A DNA stretch of 20,066 bases from DASWJZ01 sp964440525 (GTDB taxonomy: Bacteria > Pseudomonadota > Alphaproteobacteria > Rhizobiales > Afifellaceae): NCBI GenBank assembly GCA_964440525.1, contig CAYTTC010000062.1, positions 1 to 20,066 of the forward strand. The letters run 5' to 3'. The translations under genes and the position numbers were made by a program. Under the pieces are notes generated by a model. The model did not search any database, was not told the DNA's origin, and saw only the letters and a list, made by a program, of their open reading frames with translations. Below are positions 15,061 through 20,066 of this stretch, one piece after another. The number at the start of each line of letters is the position of its first letter. The stretch's first letter is position 1.

Positions 15061-15453
15061 ATGGTGAAAACGCACGGTTTGACGCATATCGCGCTTCGCG
15101 TCCGGGACGTCGAACGGTCGCTCAAGTTCTACCATGACGTCCTCCACGTCGTTCCCGTCTATCGCGACGCCAGCTTCATCCAGGCGCAGACTCCGGGAAG
15201 CCGCGACGTGCTCGTCTTCGAGAAGAGCGCAAAGAAGACCGGCAAGAGCGGAGGCATCGCACATTTCGGGTTTCGCTTGGTCGACCCCGCCGACATAGAC
15301 GCCGCCGCAGAGGCCGTCGAGCGCGCCGGGGGGCGCATCCTGAGCAAGGGCGAGTTCGTTCCGGGCGAGCCGTATGTCTTCTTCACCGACCCCGACGGCT
15401 ACGAAGTCGAAATCTGGTTCGAGATTCCAACGCCCGTCGATCCGCCGGGATAG
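15061..15453 (+). CDS. VOC-family (glyoxalase/dioxygenase-like) protein
   Basis: The 130-residue protein is a single vicinal-oxygen-chelate unit with two beta-alpha-beta-beta-beta modules. It begins GLTHIALRVRDVERSLKFY with the first metal-ligand histidine at H9. Other likely ligands are E54 in LVFEK, H68 in GIAHFGF and E117 in PDGYEVEIW. The PDG...E ending is the classic end of such domains. GGAGAG at 15051-15056 supports the ATG at 15061. The family includes glyoxalase I, fosfomycin-resistance proteins, ring-cleavage dioxygenases and methylmalonyl-CoA epimerase, and the substrate cannot be told from sequence. The gene sits on the + strand between cobO and cobN, 56 bp from cobO (divergent) and 20 bp from cobN (convergent). 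A link to cobalamin metabolism is possible but unproven. Confidence 0.88.
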   Translation: MVKTHGLTHIALRVRDVERSLKFYHDVLHVVPVYRDASFIQAQTPGSRDVLVFEKSAKKTGKSGGIAHFGFRLVDPADIDAAAEAVERAGGRILSKGEFVPGEPYVFFTDPDGYEVEIWFEIPTPVDPPG

Positions 15454-15473
15454 CCGCTCAGAGGAAACAGGTT

Positions 15474-18400
15474 TCACGCCGCCCTCGCCAGCGCGCTGAG
15501 CTCCTCATAGGCGCTGTTGCGGCGGGGCGCCCAGAGGCCGCGGTCGATCGCCTCGCAGAAGCGGGCGGCGATCTCCTGCAGTGCCGGCGGATTGTTCTCG
15601 GCGATGAAGCCTAGCACAGCCGCGTCGCCGAGATAGGCATCGTAGAGCTGCTCGAAATGGTGGTGCTTCACCGCATTCGTCGTCGCGGCGAAGGCGAAGA
15701 GGTAGTCGACCGTGGCGGCGATCTCGAAGGCGCCCTTGTAGCCGTGCCGCATGACCCCTGCGATCCACTTCGGGTTCGCCGCGCGGCCGCGGACGACGCG
15801 GGCGATCTCCTCGTCGAGCGCGCGGATGACCGGCCGCTCGGGGCGCGAATGGTCGTTGTGAAAGACTTTTGGGGCCTCGCCGCGCAGCGTCTCAACCGAA
15901 GCCGCGAGCCCACCCTCGAACTGATAATAGTCATCGGAATCGAGGAGATCATGCTCGCGGTTGTCCTGGTTCTGCACCACCGCGTCGGTGGCTTTGAGCC
16001 GCGCTTCGAGCAGGCTGCGCGCGCCCTCGCCTTCGCCTTCGGCGCCGCCGCCATAGGCATAGGCGGACCATTCGAGAAAAGCCGCGGCAAGATCCTTTCG
16101 CTCCGCCCAGATGCCCTCATCGATCAGCGTTTGCAGGCCCGCGCCATAAGCGCCCGGCTTCGATCCGAACACGCGGAAGGACGCCGCACGCACGGCCTCC
16201 TCCGCACCCAAGCCGGCTTCGGTCAAACGTTTCGCATCGTCACGGATGCGCGCGGCAACGGGGTTCGCCTCAGGAGGCTCCTGGCGCTCAGCGACTGCAC
16301 CAACAGCGTCGTGGAACAGCGAGATCTGGACCGGAAAGGCGTCTCGGAAGAAGCCGGAGATTCGGAGCGTCACATCTACGCGCGGTCGCCGGAGCTCGGA
16401 GAGCGAGATGACCTCTATCCCCGTCACGCGGCCGGAGGTGCCCTCCCAGACCGGCCGCGCCCCGATCAGCGCCAGCGCCTGGGCGATGTCGTCGCCGCCT
16501 GTGCGCATATTCGACGTACCCCAGACGGTAAGCGCAATCGCTTTCGGCCATTCGCCCTCGTCCTGGAAATACCGTTCGGCGAGGAGGTCGGCGGAGCGCC
16601 GGCCGAGCTCCCACGCCGCCGGAGTCGGCACGGCGCGGACATCGACCGAGTAGAAATTGCGTCCTGTCGGGAGGCAGTCGGCGCGCCCCCGCGTCGGCGC
16701 GCCGGACGGGCCGGGGGCGACGAATTTCCCGGAGAGCGCGTCGAGGATGGAAGCGATTTCGCTTGCTCCCGATCGGTCTAAGGCGGGAGCGATTTGATCG
16801 GCGAGCGACTCGATCACAGCAGCGGTGCGCGAGCCGGTAGCAGCTTCCCTCCCCCCTTGCGGGGGAGGGTCAGGGAGGGGGGAAGGATGCAGGCCGCGAA
16901 CAGCCCTTTCCGACGGCGATCGAAGGAACGATACGAGACCGAGGGCGAGCGCTTCGAGCCGCTCGATGGTGTCGCCGTGTGTGCGCCAGGGCGCCAGCGG
17001 CGGACCATCGCCTGTTGCGCCGCGGCTGTGGCTTTCCCCCCTCCCTGACCCTCCCCCGCAAGGGGGGAGGGGATTCGCCAGAGCCTCCGGCCGCGGCCCA
17101 ACCCAGGGCTCGGCGAAGGCGCAATCGAGCGGGTCAAATCCGAGCCCAAAATCGTCGGCGAGAGCGCGGATGAGCGAGGCATCCCCAGCCCTGCCGCTGC
17201 CGCGCGGCACACGGCCGAGCGCTACCAGTGTCTCGGCGCGCTGCCCGCCGGTCGGCCCTTCGCCCAGAATGTGAAGCCCGTCGCGGATCTGCAATTCCTT
17301 CAGGTCGCAAATGTGCTCGTCGAGTTTTGCGAGCGACGTCTGCAAATCCCCCTTCAGGTCGAGGCCGATATCCTTGTCGAAGCCATGCGCGCGCACGAGG
17401 TCGACGATCTCCGCCGCGACGAGTTTTGCGCGACGCGGATCGCCGGCCTCGGCGGCGGCATATTCGTCGATCAGCTTTTCGATCTCCACCGCGGGCCCGT
17501 GGCTTTCCGCACGCGCCATCGGCGGCATCAGATGGTCAACCACGACCGCGGCCGTGCGGCGCTTCGCCTGCGCTCCCTCACCCGGATCGTTGACGATGAA
17601 CGGATAAATCACCGGGAGCGGCCCGAGCGCCGCCTCCGGAAAACAATTTTTCGAAAGCGCCAGCGCCTTTCCCGGCAGCCATTCGAGATTGCCGTGCTTG
17701 CCCATATGGACGAGCGCATCGGCGCCGAATTCCTCGCGCAGCCAGATGTAGAAGGCGAAATACGCATGCGTCGGGACGAGATCCGGGTCGTGATAGCTGG
17801 CCTTCGGATCGATGTCGTAGCCACGCGCCGGCTGGATGCCGATTACGACATTGCCGAAGCGATGCGCTGGAAGGACAAACGCGCCGTCGGAGACGAATGG
17901 ATCGGACTCGGGTCCGCCCCAACGGGCTTGAACCGCAGTCTGCACGCTCTCCGGCAAGCGGTTGAACTGCAATACGTAATCATCGAGCGAAAGCGTCTCG
18001 CCGAAAGCTCCCCTTCTCCCATAGGGAGAAGGTGGCCCCGAAGGGGCCGGATGAGGGGATGCGGCTTCGGAGGCTACCTTCAAACGTTGCATCCCCTCAG
18101 TCCCCCGGTTCAACCGGGGGACTTGCTCCGCAGCCACCCTCTCCCTCTGGGAGAGGGTTCGCGCGTTCGTCGGGCCGGCAAGCAGCAGCTCCATCAACGC
18201 CGCGCCGTTCTCAGGAGCGCCCTCCGCACGATACCCGGCCTCCCGCATCTCCCTCAGCACATTTGCCGTCGAAGCTGGCGCATCGAGCCCGACCCCATTG
18301 GCGATGCGGCCGTCCTTGTTCGGATAGTTCGACAGCACGATCGCGACGCGCTTCTCGCCGTTCGGCTTCGCGCGGAGATGCGCCCAGCGGGCCGCGAGAT

Positions 18401-19580
18401 CGGCGACGAAGGCGACACGGTCGGCCTTGGGGCGATAGCGGACCGGCCGGCATTCGGTGAGCGGGTCGAGCGCACCCGCCTCCTTGAAGGAGACGGCGCG
18501 GCTGATGATGCGGCCGTCCACCTCGGGGAGCACCACATTCATCGTGAGGTCGGTCGGCGATAGGCCGCGTGTCGATCCCGCCCAGGCCTCTTCCGAGATG
18601 CCCGCAAAGGTCACCTGCAGGACCGGCCGCTCGCCGCCGTCGAGCACCGTTCCCAAAAATTCGCTTCCCGGCTGCGACAGCGCGAAGGCAGTGGCGTTCA
18701 ACACAATTGCCGGCTCATGCTCTGCGAACGCCTTCGCGACGAAGCTTGCGTCCTCCTTCGCCTTGAGGCTGGAGACGTAGACGGGAAGGGGCCTTAGCCC
18801 GCGTTCCTGAAGCGCCGCGCAAAGCGCGTCGACCGGCTCCGTCTGCCCAGATTGCATCAGCGCGCGATAGAAGACGATGGCCGCGGTGGGGTTGGGCGGG
18901 ACCCCTCTCCCGTGGGGAGAGGGTGTCGCCGAAGGCGACGGGTCAGGGAGTGCAGCGCTGGAATGAGGACGCTCTCGGCGCCGCATCCCCTCATCCGGCT
19001 GCTTCGCAGCCACCTTCTCCCTCTGGGAGAAGGGACGCCAACCGTAGAACCCCGCGCTCGGCAGCGCCCTCGGCTCGTCCGGCTCCGCCCCTTCGCCGAT
19101 CAGATGAGCGCAATACCGCAAAGCATTGGCGAGATTCTCCGATCCGCCCTCCACGAGAAAGGCCCAGAGTTTTCGCGCCTCCGCCTCCGGCACCGTGCCA
19201 TGCGCCGCGAGCGAAGAATCCCAACTGGCATCACCGGGGATGACGATGAGCCGCGTGGAATTGGCGCGGGCGAGCCGCACCGCCTCGTCGAGTCCATAAC
19301 GCCAGTACGACGCCCCGCCGAGCAGGCGGACGACCACGAGCTTCGCGTCGGCCAAAACCTTTTCGCCGTAGAGGTCGACCGAATAGGGATGCGCCAGTGC
19401 CATCCAGTTGGCGAGACGCACACTCGGAAATCTTTCGCCAAGCGCGCGCCGCGCAGCGGCGAGGCCCGAAATCTCCGTGTCGGCGGCCGAGAGGATGACA
19501 ATGTCGCCGGGCGATTGCTCGAGGTCGACCGGCTCGGCGGCGCCTGTGAGACCGCGCGGCTGGCCTTTCAGGAGGTGCAT
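15474..19580 (-). CDS. cobN: cobaltochelatase subunit CobN with repeat-encoded insertions
   Basis: CobN is the large subunit of the ATP-dependent aerobic cobaltochelatase (CobNST), which inserts cobalt into hydrogenobyrinic acid a,c-diamide. The start MHLLKGQP and DIVILSAADTEI at 26-37 are typical. Other conserved stretches are VVRLLGGASYWRYG at 83-96, VLSNYPNKDGRIANGVGLD at 415-433, HMGKHGNLEWLPGK at 625-638, YPFIVNDPGEGAQAKRR at 659-675, TVWGTSNMRTGGDD at 1018-1031, NQDNREHDLLDSDDYYQFEGG at 1204-1224 and MRHGYKGAFEIA at 1277-1288. At 1368 residues it is about 100 longer than the roughly 1270 I expect. The excess lies at about 182-229, 471-526, 835-850 and 896-915, all Pro/Arg/Ser/Gly-rich and all encoded by palindromic repeats. 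The frame is intact, so the protein is probably made. The cobS and cobT subunit genes are not in the window. Confidence 0.94.
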   Translation of the reverse strand: MHLLKGQPRGLTGAAEPVDLEQSPGDIVILSAADTEISGLAAARRALGERFPSVRLANWMALAHPYSVDLYGEKVLADAKLVVVRLLGGASYWRYGLDEAVRLARANSTRLIVIPGDASWDSSLAAHGTVPEAEARKLWAFLVEGGSENLANALRYCAHLIGEGAEPDEPRALPSAGFYGWRPFSQREKVAAKQPDEGMRRRERPHSSAALPDPSPSATPSPHGRGVPPNPTAAIVFYRALMQSGQTEPVDALCAALQERGLRPLPVYVSSLKAKEDASFVAKAFAEHEPAIVLNATAFALSQPGSEFLGTVLDGGERPVLQVTFAGISEEAWAGSTRGLSPTDLTMNVVLPEVDGRIISRAVSFKEAGALDPLTECRPVRYRPKADRVAFVADLAARWAHLRAKPNGEKRVAIVLSNYPNKDGRIANGVGLDAPASTANVLREMREAGYRAEGAPENGAALMELLLAGPTNARTLSQRERVAAEQVPRLNRGTEGMQRLKVASEAASPHPAPSGPPSPYGRRGAFGETLSLDDYVLQFNRLPESVQTAVQARWGGPESDPFVSDGAFVLPAHRFGNVVIGIQPARGYDIDPKASYHDPDLVPTHAYFAFYIWLREEFGADALVHMGKHGNLEWLPGKALALSKNCFPEAALGPLPVIYPFIVNDPGEGAQAKRRTAAVVVDHLMPPMARAESHGPAVEIEKLIDEYAAAEAGDPRRAKLVAAEIVDLVRAHGFDKDIGLDLKGDLQTSLAKLDEHICDLKELQIRDGLHILGEGPTGGQRAETLVALGRVPRGSGRAGDASLIRALADDFGLGFDPLDCAFAEPWVGPRPEALANPLPPCGGGSGRGESHSRGATGDGPPLAPWRTHGDTIERLEALALGLVSFLRSPSERAVRGLHPSPLPDPPPQGGREAATGSRTAAVIESLADQIAPALDRSGASEIASILDALSGKFVAPGPSGAPTRGRADCLPTGRNFYSVDVRAVPTPAAWELGRRSADLLAERYFQDEGEWPKAIALTVWGTSNMRTGGDDIAQALALIGARPVWEGTSGRVTGIEVISLSELRRPRVDVTLRISGFFRDAFPVQISLFHDAVGAVAERQEPPEANPVAARIRDDAKRLTEAGLGAEEAVRAASFRVFGSKPGAYGAGLQTLIDEGIWAERKDLAAAFLEWSAYAYGGGAEGEGEGARSLLEARLKATDAVVQNQDNREHDLLDSDDYYQFEGGLAASVETLRGEAPKVFHNDHSRPERPVIRALDEEIARVVRGRAANPKWIAGVMRHGYKGAFEIAATVDYLFAFAATTNAVKHHHFEQLYDAYLGDAAVLGFIAENNPPALQEIAARFCEAIDRGLWAPRRNSAYEELSALARAA
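16847..16882 (-). repeat. 36-bp repeat, arm A of a perfect inverted pair inside cobN
   Basis: This 36-base stretch is the exact reverse complement of 17036-17071. It contains its own hairpin: CCCTCCCCC at 16847-16855, loop CTTGC, then GGGGGAGGG at 16861-16869. On the cobN strand it encodes the Pro-rich segment PLPDPPPQGG around residues 901-910. Its length is 12 codons, so it keeps frame. Confidence 0.93.
17036..17071 (+). repeat. 36-bp repeat, arm B of a perfect inverted pair inside cobN
   Basis: This is the exact reverse complement of 16847-16882, separated from it by a 153-bp spacer (51 codons). It encodes PLPPCGGGSGRG at about residues 838-848 of CobN. The spacer includes WRTHGDTIERLEALALGLV, which looks like native CobN sequence. 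The two arms therefore flank genuine coding sequence rather than forming one insertion. Confidence 0.93.
18012..18062 (+). repeat. 51-bp double-hairpin (RIME-like) unit inside cobN
   Basis: The unit reads: hairpin 1 with arms CCTTCTCCC and GGGAGAAGG (loop ATA), one T, hairpin 2 with arms GGCCCC and GGGGCC (loop GAA), then GGATGAGGGGATGC. Both stems are perfect. It is inverted relative to the unit at 18089-18157. Order and sequence resemble the rhizobial RIME1-type intergenic palindromes as I remember them. Its length is 17 codons. Confidence 0.88.
18089..18157 (-). repeat. 69-bp variant of the double-hairpin unit inside cobN
   Basis: This unit begins GCATCCCCTCAG, the complement of the end of the 18012-18062 unit. 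A 10-bp palindromic hairpin follows (TCCCCCGGTT at 18101-18110, AACCGGGGGA at 18112-18121), then a short CGCAGCC remnant, and it ends with hairpin arms CCCTCTCCC and GGGAGAGGG (loop TCT). It is 18 bases longer than the 51-bp units, which again preserves a multiple of three. A 26-bp spacer separates it from its inverted partner. Confidence 0.85.
18903..18953 (+). repeat. 51-bp double-hairpin (RIME-like) unit inside cobN
   Basis: Hairpin 1 has arms CCCTCTCCC and GGGAGAGGG (loop GTG). After one T, hairpin 2 has arms GTCGCC and GGCGAC (loop GAA). The unit ends GGGTCAGGGAGTGC. The layout and length match 18012-18062, while the hairpin 2 arms differ in a compensated way, so pairing is kept. It pairs in inverted orientation with 18983-19033 across a 29-bp spacer. 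Confidence 0.88.
18983..19033 (-). repeat. 51-bp double-hairpin (RIME-like) unit inside cobN
   Basis: This unit reads GCATCCCCTCATCC, then hairpin arms GGCTGC and GCAGCC (loop TTC), one A, then arms CCTTCTCCC and GGGAGAAGG (loop TCT). It is the opposite orientation of the 18012 and 18903 units and has the same 51-base length. On the coding strand it supplies part of the non-conserved CobN segment at about residues 183-199. Confidence 0.88.
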
Positions 19581-19604
19581 GGGACGCGCACCGCCGGTCT
19601 ATCC

Positions 19605-19755
19605 ATTTGTTATCCCGGAATGCGCGAAGCGCCTGTCCGGGACCCATGAACACCGAAGCGCGAAACGACGGTCGCGCTCGGTTGCGACAATCCTTCGGCG
19701 AGCGATGCTTATGGGTCCCGGTCTTGCCGCTGCGCGCCAAACCGGGATGACAAAC
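19605..19755. repeat. 151-bp imperfect palindromic intergenic element
   Basis: The ends of this element are complementary: ATTTGTTATCCCGG at 19605-19618 pairs with CCGGGATGACAAA at 19742-19754 with one G-T exception. Inside, CGGGACCCAT (19638-19647) is the exact complement of ATGGGTCCCG (19711-19720). It occupies most of the 194-bp gap between cobW and cobN. The ATCCCGG...GGGACCCATGAACACCGA pattern resembles intergenic repeats I know from Bradyrhizobium-like genomes. It could form a long RNA hairpin in a cobW-cobN transcript. No transposase is present. Confidence 0.8.
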
Positions 19756-19774
19756 GGAAATGAGGTGCGTCGGA

Positions 19775-20066
19775 TCATCGCCCGGCCAGCGCTTTCTCCA
19801 CCCCGCCGCGATCCAGCCCCTTCAGGCCGATCACCACCAAGCCCGGCTTTCGCATCGCGTCCGGCACGAACCACGTCTCCACGCGCGGGCCGACCGCCTG
19901 AATCGCGAGCGGCGCAGCCCGTTCGTCAATCCTGACGAGCCCCTTGATCCGCAGAACACCGTCGATCGCCATCGCCGACCTGACGCGCTTCTCGAATGCC
20001 GCGCGGTCGGACGCCGTCACGTCGAGCACAAAAGTGTCAAAGTCGTCGTGGTCGTGCTCCTCGCCT
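19775..20066 (-). CDS. cobW: CobW-type GTPase, C-terminal part only
   Basis: Only the last 96 residues lie in the window; the gene continues past position 20066. It starts with the Asp/His-rich stretch GEEHDHDDFDTF, typical of the metal-binding linker between the G3E GTPase domain and the CobW C-terminal domain. The C-terminal domain follows: FEKRVR, GVLRIKGLVRI, PLAIQAVGPRVETWF, then LVVIGLKGLDRGGVEKALAG near the end. CobW proteins are thought to deliver cobalt (or act as a metal chaperone) to the CobNST chelatase. The position directly upstream of cobN on the same strand supports this assignment over other COG0523 members. The stop is at 19775-19777. Confidence 0.9.
   Translation of the reverse strand, partial: GEEHDHDDFDTFVLDVTASDRAAFEKRVRSAMAIDGVLRIKGLVRIDERAAPLAIQAVGPRVETWFVPDAMRKPGLVVIGLKGLDRGGVEKALAGR

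Noticed and set aside
15657..18563. Long + strand open frames (374 and 430 codons) opposite cobN
   Set aside because: The cobN frame is conserved and complete; the antisense translations are low-complexity shadows.
18003..19037. CRISPR array, because of several repeats in a short stretch
   Set aside because: The repeats alternate in orientation, differ in sequence, have no regular unique spacers and lie inside cobN with no cas genes nearby.

Overview
The window is about 20 kb of GC-rich, densely packed DNA. It has many 4-base ATGA/GTGA overlaps between genes, many GTG starts, aerobic-type cobalamin genes (cobW, cobN, cobO) and palindromic repeats resembling those of rhizobia and their relatives. 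Together these suggest an alphaproteobacterium, most likely of the Rhizobiales/Hyphomicrobiales. This placement is inference; no marker gene such as 16S rRNA is present. I saw no tRNA, rRNA, CRISPR array, transposase or phage gene.

Region 1 (1-5935), nucleotide-sugar and surface-glycan genes. On the + strand, rfbB (lacking only the first base of its ATG), rfbD and rfbA provide three of the four dTDP-L-rhamnose enzymes; the 3,5-epimerase rfbC is not in the window. Facing them on the - strand is a 1001-residue protein that joins a GNGPS-type Rossmann (glycosyltransferase-like) domain, an FkbM-type methyltransferase, a two-helix membrane hairpin with coiled coil, and a second SAM methyltransferase.

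Region 2 (6134-13736), two converging gene sets. The + strand set is a small ABM-like protein, an HpcH/HpaI pyruvate-type aldolase, a NeuA-like CMP-sugar-acid cytidylyltransferase, a D-2-hydroxyacid dehydrogenase, a HAD phosphatase and an SDR epimerase; the last four are joined by 4-base overlaps. The - strand set is rfbF, rfbG and a C-methyltransferase, also joined by GTGA overlaps. It should make CDP-4-keto-6-deoxyglucose and probably a C-methylated derivative. The two sets overlap tail to tail by 40 bp. The aldolase cassette looks like an alternative, PEP-independent route to a CMP-activated 2-keto-3-deoxy sugar acid and is my best candidate for an undescribed pathway.

Region 3 (13930-14331) is a small secreted, Cys- and His-rich protein of unknown function.

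Region 4 (14381-20066), cobalamin genes. On the - strand are cobW (3' end only), cobN and cobO, with a VOC/glyoxalase-like gene on the + strand between cobN and cobO. CobN is about 100 residues longer than I expect for the family. The excess coincides with three pairs of inverted palindromic repeats that lie inside the reading frame without breaking it. A further long imperfect palindrome lies between cobW and cobN.
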